DNA of 64,000 bases from Saprospiraceae bacterium. GTDB taxonomy: Bacteria; Bacteroidota; Bacteroidia; Chitinophagales; Saprospiraceae. A program made the translations under genes and the position numbers. The notes beneath the pieces were generated by a model. The model was not told the DNA's origin and did not search any database. It was given only the letters and a program-made list of their open reading frames with translations. Location: NCBI GenBank assembly GCA_016708265.1, contig JADJGA010000006.1, forward strand, positions 1 to 64,000, written 5' to 3'. Positions 55,687-63,734 of this stretch are shown here, piece by piece. The stretch's first letter is position 1, and the number at the start of each line of letters is the position of its first letter.

Positions 55687-57675
55687 ATGAGAAGATATTG
55701 TAAACCAGTTTTTACTTTTTTAATAATCACTTTTTCATATTTTTTATACTCTCAGGCTCCGTTTATCACTACCTGGAAAACTGATAACCCGGGAGTATCA
55801 TGCAATACATGTATTACAATCCCGACCTATCCAGGGGAAACATACAACTATAGCGTTGACTGGAACAATGATGGTGTGTATGACCAGACCGGCATTACCG
55901 GAGATGTGACGCATGACTTTGGCACAACAGGAACTAAAACTATCAGAATTACAGGGACTTTTCCAAGGATTTATTTTTTTGATAGCTATGATGAACCTAA
56001 TAATAATACCACAGATAATCTTAAGTTATTATCTGTAAACCAATGGGGTACAATTAATTGGTCCAGCTTTGAATTGGCTTTTTATGCATGTAGTAGTATG
56101 AATGTTACTGCTTCTGATGTTCCTCTTTTGAATAATGTTACTGATTTGAGTTATATGTTTTGTTATTGCAGCAGTTTTAATGCTAATGTAAATAATTGGG
56201 ATGTTTCAAATATTTCAAAAATGACAGGTATGTTTGCTGTATCATCTTTCAACCAACCATTATCGAACTGGAATGTTTCAAATGTTACAGATATGAATGG
56301 GTTGTTTTCAAACACGCAATTTAATCAGCCTTTAAATAATTGGAATGTTTCAGCTGTAACGAATATGTCATATATGTTTAATGATACACCATTTAACCAA
56401 AACATTAATAACTGGAATGTTTCAAATGTAAATAATATGGAGGGGATGTTTGCAAGCAATGATTCTTACAATCAATCTATTTCAAATTGGAATGTGTCAA
56501 ATGTTTCAAATTTTTCTTCGATGTTTTATTCAGCAGGAAATTTTAACCAACCTATAGGTAATTGGAATGTAGCTAATGTTACTGATATGAGTTATATGTT
56601 TTGGGCAAGTCCAAGTTTTAATCAGCCAATTGGAAGTTGGGAAGTATCGAATGTCACATCAATGAGATTTATGTTTAGTAGTGCAATTAATTTTAATCAA
56701 CCTTTGAGTGACTGGGATGTTTCTTCAGTCACAGATATGACTCATATGTTTTATGGGGCTAAAAAGTTTAATAAGCCAATAGAAAACTGGAATGTCTCAA
56801 ATGTTACATCCATGGCATGGATGTTCTACGATGCTGATTTATTCAATCAAACCTTGTCAAATTGGAATGTATCAAATGTGATTAATATGTCACAAATGTT
56901 TTCTGGTGCCAATTCATTTGATCAAAATTTGGGAAATTGGACATTAACCAATACAGTAGACGTTACTTATATGCTAGTTATTTGTGGAATGTCTTGTAAT
57001 AATTATAGTTTAACATTGATGGGGTGGGCAAATAATTCATTAACTCCTTCTAATCTTTCTTTAGGAGCAACAGGAAGAGTATATGGTCCAGCAGCCGTTT
57101 CTGCCCGAAATTATCTAGTCAATAATAAAGGGTGGACTATATCTGGTGACTCCTACAATAGCAGTTGCGTAGTAACACTTCCTCTTTCGCTTTTAGATTT
57201 TAGTGTTCAGAAACAACCAAATAATATTAGCAAAATATCGTGGGAAACACAAAATGAAAATCTTGTTTCCACCTTCTCTATCTACCGCTCACCTGAAGCT
57301 ATCGATTGGGAGTATATTGGAAAAATAGAAGCAAAAGGTGAAGCTAATGGACCTAATTCTTACAGTTTCATCGACGATCAGCCTCTAAAAGGCACTAACT
57401 ACTACCGGCTCAGTATGAATGATCTGGATGGCAATTTTGAGTATTCACCTGTCAGGTCGGTGTATTTTGGAGAGGGTGGTGTCGATTTTGAAGTTTATGG
57501 TTCAGACAAGGCTATCAGCATAATAAATAATAATCGCAGCAATATCCACTATTTTGTTTATAATTCCATCGGACGTATTGTTGCTGATACCTATGATACC
57601 GAAATTCCGGTTCCACAATCAGGGATTTATCTCGTATCAGATGGTATCAGCACTAAAAAGGTCTATATAAGATGA
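55687..57675 (+). CDS. BspA-like surface protein (DUF285 leucine-rich repeats) with T9SS-type C-terminus
   Basis: A 662-residue secreted protein. After the signal peptide (ITFSYFLYSQ) comes a short PKD-like part (ETYNYSVDWNNDGVYDQ; TGTKTIRITG). Then about ten tandem 25-26-residue DUF285 repeats run from residue about 135 to 420, each of the form WNVSNVTDMSYMF...FNQP. These repeats form a parallel solenoid seen in BspA-like adhesins. The C-terminal part (LLDFSVQKQPNNISKISWETQNE; GTNYYRLSMNDLDGNFEYSPVRSV; IYLVSDGISTKKVYIR) is the common T9SS-linked module. The protein probably binds host or environmental ligands or other cells. Upstream is regulatory array B. Confidence 0.88.
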   Translation: MRRYCKPVFTFLIITFSYFLYSQAPFITTWKTDNPGVSCNTCITIPTYPGETYNYSVDWNNDGVYDQTGITGDVTHDFGTTGTKTIRITGTFPRIYFFDSYDEPNNNTTDNLKLLSVNQWGTINWSSFELAFYACSSMNVTASDVPLLNNVTDLSYMFCYCSSFNANVNNWDVSNISKMTGMFAVSSFNQPLSNWNVSNVTDMNGLFSNTQFNQPLNNWNVSAVTNMSYMFNDTPFNQNINNWNVSNVNNMEGMFASNDSYNQSISNWNVSNVSNFSSMFYSAGNFNQPIGNWNVANVTDMSYMFWASPSFNQPIGSWEVSNVTSMRFMFSSAINFNQPLSDWDVSSVTDMTHMFYGAKKFNKPIENWNVSNVTSMAWMFYDADLFNQTLSNWNVSNVINMSQMFSGANSFDQNLGNWTLTNTVDVTYMLVICGMSCNNYSLTLMGWANNSLTPSNLSLGATGRVYGPAAVSARNYLVNNKGWTISGDSYNSSCVVTLPLSLLDFSVQKQPNNISKISWETQNENLVSTFSIYRSPEAIDWEYIGKIEAKGEANGPNSYSFIDDQPLKGTNYYRLSMNDLDGNFEYSPVRSVYFGEGGVDFEVYGSDKAISIINNNRSNIHYFVYNSIGRIVADTYDTEIPVPQSGIYLVSDGISTKKVYIR

Positions 57676-57703
57676 CTATAATTGAAGTCAGCACTTCCCA
57701 GGG

Positions 57704-57750
57704 CGTGAGGATCTGTCAAATCGTTTAATACTTTCCTACTGATCCTCACG
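57704..57750. repeat. Perfect 10-bp inverted repeat, CGTGAGGATC, with a 27-nt loop
   Basis: CGTGAGGATC (57704-57713) and GATCCTCACG (57741-57750) pair fully. There is no T-run after either arm, so it is not an ordinary terminator. It lies between the BspA-like gene and the convergent LytTR regulator gene. Confidence 0.55.
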
Positions 57751-57762
57751 TTACCTACCTGA

Positions 57763-57861
57763 AATGAATTTGCAGAGCCGATGTGGCATTGCAAATTTAT
57801 TTGCAGGAGAAAAAATATAGTCAAATGCAAATGAATTTGCAGAACCGATTTGCAGAGCCGC
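57763..57861. repeat. Direct repeats of AATGAATTTGCAGAGCCGAT
   Basis: A 20-bp copy at 57763-57782, a second with one change at 57830-57849, and a partial third (GATTTGCAGAGCCGC) at 57847-57861. A further GCAAATTTATTTGCAGG lies between. No coding function. Confidence 0.55.
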
Positions 57862-57874
57862 TTTATAATCGATT

Positions 57875-58651
57875 TCATTTCAATTCAAGAAAATCATAGA
57901 GCTCGTCCCTGTATTTGCTGCCGGTATAGATGACTTTGTTTTCGAGATTTTTTAGTGTGAGTGTCTGGTCGGTATGATTGTATTGTCTTATGAAATGTTT
58001 GTTTACTATGGAATACCGGCTTATGCGAATGAAATCGTTGTTTAGCTGTGTTTCTAATTTTGAAAGCGATGAGTTGATGCAGTAATCCCTGTTATAGAGA
58101 TACAGGTTTGCCTTGTTTTTACCTTTTGAATTCGGATCGGTTTCAATCAATATAAGTTCTGACAACCAGACTATATAGGTCATATTTTCGGATTTAATAG
58201 TTATCTTGTCTGCATTGATCTCGTGATCAGGTTTGTCATTAGGATTTTTTCTTATTCTTTCTATGGTTTTGCTAATGATCAGGCTTTCTTTTTCAATCCA
58301 GTTTTCCCAGAAGGGTTTTTTCAGGATCATAAGTACATCATCCCTGAATTCGTTTATGGTGCGCTGTGCTAGTTCGAAATCTGCAAACCCGGTGTTAAGG
58401 ATCACAGCAGGAATTGCGACATTACTTGATTTGAGTAAATTCAGCAGTTGAAATGCATCACCACCTTTCAGTTTTATATCCAGGAAAACTATGTCGGGTT
58501 CTTCTTCGGTGATAAGTTGAAATCCTGTCTTTACGGAATCTGCTGCACCGATCAGTTTCATACTCATAGATTCACTTATCGATTCTTCGAGGATATTGCG
58601 TATATCTTCTTCATCATCGATGACTATCACACGGAATTTGTTATTTATCAT
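57875..58651 (-). CDS. LytTR-family response regulator, second copy
   Basis: A 258-residue two-component regulator. The receiver domain has DDEED (12-16), phospho-acceptor Asp58 in DIVFLDIKL, and the KKP lysine in LMILKKPFW. A charged linker leads to the LytTR domain, with NDFIRISRYSIVNKHFIRQYNHTD and KYRDELYDFLELK. Its likely partner is the propeller kinase encoded 308 bp upstream on the same strand. Its sequence differs clearly from the regulator at 43263, so they are not recent duplicates. No 21-bp array is seen just upstream of it. Confidence 0.93.
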   Translation of the reverse strand: MINNKFRVIVIDDEEDIRNILEESISESMSMKLIGAADSVKTGFQLITEEEPDIVFLDIKLKGGDAFQLLNLLKSSNVAIPAVILNTGFADFELAQRTINEFRDDVLMILKKPFWENWIEKESLIISKTIERIRKNPNDKPDHEINADKITIKSENMTYIVWLSELILIETDPNSKGKNKANLYLYNRDYCINSSLSKLETQLNNDFIRISRYSIVNKHFIRQYNHTDQTLTLKNLENKVIYTGSKYRDELYDFLELK

Positions 58652-58959
58652 AGCTTAAATTTATTTTCATTTTCTTTTGGTTAAGCATTGAGTATATTAC
58701 TTTAAATTTTAATTAGCTAATAAGGTTTTCATGATCAGGTTTACTAGATATTACCAAGCTTATTACCTAAACCAAAAAACCAAATTCCCAAAAAACCATA
58801 TTACCATAATACCAAATCACCACAAAACCAAATCACCACAAAACCATAATATCATACTACCAAATTACCAATTTACTCATTTTCTCGCGAAAAGGTGTTC
58901 ATAAAGTCTATATTCTTTTTTTCACGCAGAGGCGCAAAGACGCAAAGCGTTAATGTTTT
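58652..58959. repeat. Intergenic stretch with ACCAAAT-type short repeats
   Basis: From about 58770 to 58875 are imperfect repeats of ACCAAATCACCACAAA and ACCATAATACC. The first half (58652-58760) shows no structure. An 8-bp repeat sits at the right end. Confidence 0.55.
58924..58949. repeat. 8-bp tandem repeat ACGCAAAG (three units)
   Basis: ACGCAGAG, GCGCAAAG, ACGCAAAG in a row, then CG. The words resemble the short tandemly repeated CGCAAAG sequences known from cyanobacteria and other bacteria. It starts 11 bp from the stop of the propeller kinase gene. Confidence 0.7.
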
Positions 58960-61932
58960 TTATTCCAGACTATAAGAATAATCCTTTGGCACCATTATAG
59001 TCACACGGGTTCCGCATCTTTCATTTCCCGGACCTTCCACAAATTCATCTTCATAAATTTGAGTTATTTTGTTTGTATTTGCCTGATTGAAGATCATGTG
59101 TAATTTTTTCAACATTTCTATTCCTGATTGTGTACCCTGAGAACCTATGTTGGCAGCTTTTTTTCTACCAACACCATTGTCTTCGATTATGTAGATAATA
59201 TTATTTTCGTCCTCGTTTATCTGCAATTTCACATAACCTCCGGTTTCATTGTTCCTCAACCCATGTTCAATAGCATTCTCTAAGTGTATCTGTAATTGAA
59301 GAATGATGATAGGCACATTTCTGTACTTTTCTATAGATTCATCACCGGGAACAATAACATTAAGTGATTCTTTGAACCTTATCTTTTGTATTTCGAGATA
59401 GTTTTTTACAATGCCCAACTCTTCACCCAAGGTATGGAAAGCTTTTCCCTCTTTTGTTGCTCTGAAGATATAGGCAATATTTTCAGATAACCTGCCTATC
59501 AATATAACTGTCTCCGGATCCTTGCGGTATTTTGACTGTACCCAGTGGAGGGAATTATTGATAAAATGAGGATTAAAAGTCGAAATTATCGATTGTATCT
59601 GTAGCAGGTTTCTTTCATTTCTCAGATTTGAAAATTCCAGGTCTTTCTGCATATCTTTTCTTTTCTGAAGATTACGATTGTAAAGATAACCTCCTATTCC
59701 TAAAACGAAAATACCTGATAACAAAGTCCAGAACCAGGGATTTTCACCCAGGGCATAAGGTGATTTGATAGCAATTGACATGGTGTCCATCAGTTGTCCA
59801 TGTTTGAATGCCTTGATTATTAGATTATAATTGCCGGGTGGCAGGTATTCGGCATTAAATTCTCCTTTCTGATCGTGTTCTTTTGATATCAGAGTATCAC
59901 TTTTATTTTTAATCAGATAATAGCTAAAAAAAATATTTTTCAACATGGATGGATTTTTTGCCGGGCCGAAACTGATATTCAGGTTCCTGTTGTCAACAGG
60001 TATGATCAGCTTATCACCCTGAAATTCAATCTTTTTAGAACCTGCAAAAATATCAAAGACCCTGATCTTGTTTTTAGTAGTGTCGAAACTGAAATTATCC
60101 CAGTCTATCATCGACACACCTTCCAGGCTGCCAATCCAAAGCCTCCTCTGGCTATCGAACAATACAGTATTCTGAGCACTGCCTTTTCCTTCAAGATCTT
60201 CACCATAGATGAGTTGATAGATCAGCGGATGACCGGTGCCGGAGTAGAAGCTGTTGAGATCGATGAAGCTTACTGATTTCTGACTGCCTGCAACTATGAA
60301 ATTATCGACTTGTGTCATGAAAGCTACTGTCGATGAGTCCCCATCAGGCAGTTTTATGCTTTGAGCAATGCGAAACGGACTTGACCTACGGATATCAAAA
60401 GTGCCCGGAGATCTCAGAAATTTTAATCCTTTTGTTGTACCCAGCCAGAGATTGCCACGATTGTCGGTCTTCATGCTCATCACTCCGAATGACCTTCTGT
60501 CAGTTGAATTTACAAGCCAGGTGAAAGCTGTATCTTTTTTCACATCATATACTGCTATGCCCTGGCTGGCTCTTCCGCACCATATCCTGCAATTATTGTC
60601 TTCTGCAAAAGTGAGTACATTGTCTAGTTTCAGACCTTTCTTGCTATCGATATAATGAGCTTTGATTTCATTATGGACTATAGTATCTATTACGCCCAAG
60701 CCAAATTGATAAGAGCCGAAAGACAGTTTTTTAATGCAATCAATATTGTTTATAAAAAAACCTGTAACTCTGATATTATCTCTGAAGATTTTTAAATTTA
60801 TAAATACATCATTTTTAATTTTCCAAAATGGATGTGGATTCATTTCAGTGAAAAAGAGGATTTCGCCTGATGTAGTTTTATATGCTCCATGTAGTATATC
60901 ATAATTTCTTTTATCAAATCTTCTAATGATTTTTTCTTTATCAACTACTGAAAAACCGGAACCATAGCCTCCTATCCAAATTTTGCCTTTATTATCTTCG
61001 GCTACGGTCATGGGACTACTCACAATATTGGTTCCTGACTGATAAAACAAAATGTTGCGGTTGAACCTGTATAGTCCTTCAGGGGTAGCACCAAATGCAT
61101 AAGTGTCATTAATATTATAAATATTAGGACGGGAATTGACATGAATTTTTCTATTGTATAATTTAACTGAATTGTCTGCTTCATAGAAATACCATTGTTT
61201 TCCAAAATTGCTTGCAAAACTTATTTCGAATCTGGTGGATTCAACAGTGGATCCATTGCCCACAATTCCTGATTTTTTAAAGAATGAAAATTGAGAAAAT
61301 GCATTATCGAATTTTTTTTGATATATTTTATTTTCATTACCAGCAATTGAGTAAAATGTGATAAGTGGCATATAATAAATTGAATAAAAACCATTACTCC
61401 CTTTTCGATAAAAATATTTAGTATTATTAGAATTTAATTTTTTTATCAGCCTGTTATTCAATTTTCGGTAAAATACAAAATTAAAATTCCTGTCATCCAG
61501 ATAATATTCATTTCCTTGATAATCCAAGGTCCAAATTGTATCTGACTGGTACGTAGTAAATTCCCGGTTGATTTGGAAAGATGAATTTACTTTGTGAAAT
61601 TTTCCCCTACTATATACATAACAGTTCCTGTTCATCTGAATATAAACCATATCCTTGAACCTATAATAACAACTTGTTGAAGCAAATTGTACTGAGTCAT
61701 TGACATATCTTGTAAACCTATAGCCGTCAAAAATATATACATTGCCACTTCCAGCTATGACAAAGAAATTTGTATCAGGCATCATCACAGTACTATGGCA
61801 ATAGATGTTTTCGAGCCCGTCTTCGAAACCATATTTACGTGCTGTTAAGCATTGAGAGTTCAGCATTGGAATACTGAACCAAAGAGCATTGAATAACAGC
61901 ACTAAAATAATATGTCGGTAACAGGAATTCAT
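58960..61932 (-). CDS. Propeller-type LytS-like sensor histidine kinase
   Basis: A 990-residue one-component-like sensor. A signal peptide/anchor (IILVLLFNALWFSIPML) is followed by a periplasmic two-component-regulator propeller (about 30-650), with units such as GKIWIGGYGSGFSVVD, CRIWCGRASQGIAVYD, GNLWLGTTKGLKFL and RRLWIGSLEGVSMID. A Y_Y_Y-type domain (about 660-740), one membrane helix (NPWFWTLLSGIFVLGIGGYLYN) and a His_kinase domain of the LytS/YehU type come next, with phospho-acceptor His789 in FNPHFINNSL. The ATPase motifs are HLENAIEHGLRN and IEDNGVGRKKA. The ATG at 61932 lies only 3 bp after the -7-like box of array D, so its message may be leaderless. Partner regulator: 57875-58651. 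Confidence 0.9.
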   Translation of the reverse strand: MNSCYRHIILVLLFNALWFSIPMLNSQCLTARKYGFEDGLENIYCHSTVMMPDTNFFVIAGSGNVYIFDGYRFTRYVNDSVQFASTSCYYRFKDMVYIQMNRNCYVYSRGKFHKVNSSFQINREFTTYQSDTIWTLDYQGNEYYLDDRNFNFVFYRKLNNRLIKKLNSNNTKYFYRKGSNGFYSIYYMPLITFYSIAGNENKIYQKKFDNAFSQFSFFKKSGIVGNGSTVESTRFEISFASNFGKQWYFYEADNSVKLYNRKIHVNSRPNIYNINDTYAFGATPEGLYRFNRNILFYQSGTNIVSSPMTVAEDNKGKIWIGGYGSGFSVVDKEKIIRRFDKRNYDILHGAYKTTSGEILFFTEMNPHPFWKIKNDVFINLKIFRDNIRVTGFFINNIDCIKKLSFGSYQFGLGVIDTIVHNEIKAHYIDSKKGLKLDNVLTFAEDNNCRIWCGRASQGIAVYDVKKDTAFTWLVNSTDRRSFGVMSMKTDNRGNLWLGTTKGLKFLRSPGTFDIRRSSPFRIAQSIKLPDGDSSTVAFMTQVDNFIVAGSQKSVSFIDLNSFYSGTGHPLIYQLIYGEDLEGKGSAQNTVLFDSQRRLWIGSLEGVSMIDWDNFSFDTTKNKIRVFDIFAGSKKIEFQGDKLIIPVDNRNLNISFGPAKNPSMLKNIFFSYYLIKNKSDTLISKEHDQKGEFNAEYLPPGNYNLIIKAFKHGQLMDTMSIAIKSPYALGENPWFWTLLSGIFVLGIGGYLYNRNLQKRKDMQKDLEFSNLRNERNLLQIQSIISTFNPHFINNSLHWVQSKYRKDPETVILIGRLSENIAYIFRATKEGKAFHTLGEELGIVKNYLEIQKIRFKESLNVIVPGDESIEKYRNVPIIILQLQIHLENAIEHGLRNNETGGYVKLQINEDENNIIYIIEDNGVGRKKAANIGSQGTQSGIEMLKKLHMIFNQANTNKITQIYEDEFVEGPGNERCGTRVTIMVPKDYSYSLE

Positions 61933-61935
61933 ACC

Positions 61936-62024
61936 GTAAAAATATACAATAAATTCCTATTCTTTCACTAAATTTATGTGAATGCAGTGATTTTTTTTGC
62001 GAATGGGGTTTTTCCGTATGTGAA
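61936..62024 (-). promoter_or_regulatory. Array D (minus strand): 21-bp-spaced half-sites and TATTTTTAC box of the propeller kinase
   Basis: On the minus strand TTC half-sites start at 62024 (TTCACATACGG), 62003 (TTCGCAAAAAAAATCACTG) and 61982 (TTCACATAAATTT), 21 bp apart. TATTTTTAC starts 38 bp after the third (61944). The half-sites differ more from A-C than those do from each other, yet both spacings are exact, which argues for function rather than shared repeat origin. Confidence 0.6.
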
Positions 62025-62084
62025 ATAAAAATTTGATATTTTAAAAATGGACTTTGAATTGGAATTTTTTTTAATTTAAATTTG

Positions 62085-62500
62085 GATTACGAATCGAATA
62101 AATTATCACCTATTTTTTCACCGTGTAACCTTGTAATCATATTCTAATAATTGGTCATTTAACATTAATAATTTACCATTAACAATTGACAATTAACCAT
62201 TAAAGATATATGATTTAAGATTCCTGATTTCATTTTACATTTGTATTACGGATCGTATAGATTATCACAGATCTTTTTCGCCCTGTAACCTTTCAACCCT
62301 TCCCACCTTTCAACCTTTCAACCCTTCAACCTTTCACCCTTTTTCGTAATTCGTAATTGATCATTTTTTCACCCTGTTACCCTTCAACCTTTCTACCATT
62401 TTCGTAATTCGTAATTTCCAATTCGTAATTAGACCCTACCACCTTCCAACCTTCCAACCCTCCTACCATTCTACCCTCCATCCCTTCCACCTTCAAAATT
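62085..62500. repeat. Longest composite low-complexity repeat block
   Basis: Starts with AACCTTGTAATCATATTC and ATTAACAATTGACAATTAACC, then repeats CAACCTTTCAACC pyrimidine-rich words for about 200 bp, with TCGTAATTCGTAATTGATC inserted. One strand is nearly all pyrimidine over 62281-62345 and 62430-62495. It lies between the divergent arrays D and C. Confidence 0.65.
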
Positions 62501-62502
62501 TT

Positions 62503-62550
62503 TTCACACCCCAATCCCCCATATTTCACACCCCAAAAATGCTGCCTGAC
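62503..62550 (+). promoter_or_regulatory. Distal array with 22-bp spacing upstream of array C
   Basis: TTCACACCCC starts at 62503 and again at 62525, with TGACAC at 62547: 22-bp spacing. It lies about 210 bp upstream of array C, as the similar distal array does upstream of array B. Confidence 0.35.
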
Positions 62551-62711
62551 ACTCCCGGAGACCAATTCCGCAATTTTGTCACTTTTTCGGATCACTTCAA
62601 TTCTTAACTTCACCATAAAATCTGATGGAGCAGTTTAGTTTTTTTTCGATATTCTGATAAAGATCAGTTTTAGTTAAAATCAGTAAAGTTTAAAAAATGT
62701 ATTAAATCTCA

Positions 62712-62800
62712 TTCACTAAAAAAATCTCCTGCTTCAGAAAGTTTTTCCCTTGCTTCGTAAAAAAGTTGTGAGAGCGCATTGGAATAATACATAGTTTTAC
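62712..62800 (+). promoter_or_regulatory. Array C: 21-bp-spaced half-sites and TAGTTTTAC box of the CsgG-like operon
   Basis: Half-sites start at 62712 (TTCACTAAAAAAATCTCC), 62733 (TTCAGAAAGTTTTTCCC) and 62754 (TTCGTAAAAAAG). TAGTTTTAC starts 38 bp after the third (62792). The ATG at 62835 follows 35 bp beyond the box. This copy is close to array B base for base. Confidence 0.65.
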
Positions 62801-62834
62801 AAAAATATTTATTAAACAATTTAATATCGTAGTT

Positions 62835-63728
62835 ATGAAAAACATTAGTCTATTTATTAAAAGTAAGAATGTAATTTTATTATTAATTTCAATTATAATT
62901 TCTTCAAATGTTTATTCTCAAAAAGTTAAGCCTCCTGTAGCAATATATGATTTTACTTATAATGCTGATCTGGCTTATCGGGAATATTTACCCTCTATTA
63001 AACAATTTGTAACTTCAGCATTTCAAAAAAGTAATAAGTTTACTATTTTGAATAGATCTAGTAAAGAAGCTTTAATTAAAGAATCTGAATTAACAAAAGG
63101 TGCAGATTATTTTTTGAATAAAGCAGTAAAAGATGGTAAAAAAATGGGGGCAAGATATCTTGTAACCGGAGAAGTTGACAGGATTGATTTAGAAAAAACT
63201 ACTTCTGGTGAAGGTATTGTCACTTATGGTGCTGGATTTTCATTTTTAATTAAAGTGATAGATCCTGAAACTAATGTGTTAATTGCAACTGAACAAATAA
63301 GTTCTTCTGTGGGAAGGGGGATGTTCAGTGCATTGAGTGCTGCATCTTCAACACCTGGAGCTGCTGTTGATGCAGCATTGAAAAAAATAGAAGATAAGAT
63401 AGAAAAATTTATTTATAAAAGTTTTGGAGCAACAGATATAAAAGTAATTGAAATAATAGCCCAAAAAGGAATAAAAATTGAAAAAGTATTAATTTCTGCA
63501 GGATCAGGATCCGGATTAAAGAAAGGTACAAAATTGGAGATATTTACTCCTACTGAAACAATAGTGAATGGCAAAAAGGAAACAAGGAAAAAGTATTTGG
63601 GAGACATGAAAGTTGAACGCATTGAAGACGAGAATTTCTCAGTTTGTGAAATTGTGAAAGGCGGAGATGTAGTGAAGGAGCATTATGACAAGGGTTTGCC
63701 AATAATGGCTAAACAAGAGATAAAGTAA
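62835..63728 (+). CDS. Secreted CsgG-like protein
   Basis: A 297-residue exported protein with a signal peptide ending near SSNVYSQ. The N-terminal PPVAIYDFTYNADLAYREYLPSIKQFVTSAF and NKFTILNRSSKEALIKE segments, followed by KMGARYLVTGEVDRIDLE, match the CsgG/FlgT-type nucleotide-fold-like domain of proteins that assemble surface or secretion structures. A C-terminal part (SGSGLKKGTKLEIFTPTE; KYLGDMKVERIEDENFSVCEI) resembles the FlgT C-terminal region. There is no lipobox, unlike E. coli CsgG, so a pore role is uncertain. A lipoprotein gene starts 6 bp after its stop. Confidence 0.7.
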   Translation: MKNISLFIKSKNVILLLISIIISSNVYSQKVKPPVAIYDFTYNADLAYREYLPSIKQFVTSAFQKSNKFTILNRSSKEALIKESELTKGADYFLNKAVKDGKKMGARYLVTGEVDRIDLEKTTSGEGIVTYGAGFSFLIKVIDPETNVLIATEQISSSVGRGMFSALSAASSTPGAAVDAALKKIEDKIEKFIYKSFGATDIKVIEIIAQKGIKIEKVLISAGSGSGLKKGTKLEIFTPTETIVNGKKETRKKYLGDMKVERIEDENFSVCEIVKGGDVVKEHYDKGLPIMAKQEIK

Positions 63729-63734
63729 AAGAAT

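Noticed and set aside
57663..57878. Minus-strand 71-residue frame after the BspA-like gene
   Set aside because: Runs through the hairpin and direct repeats and overlaps the regulator's end; no protein features.
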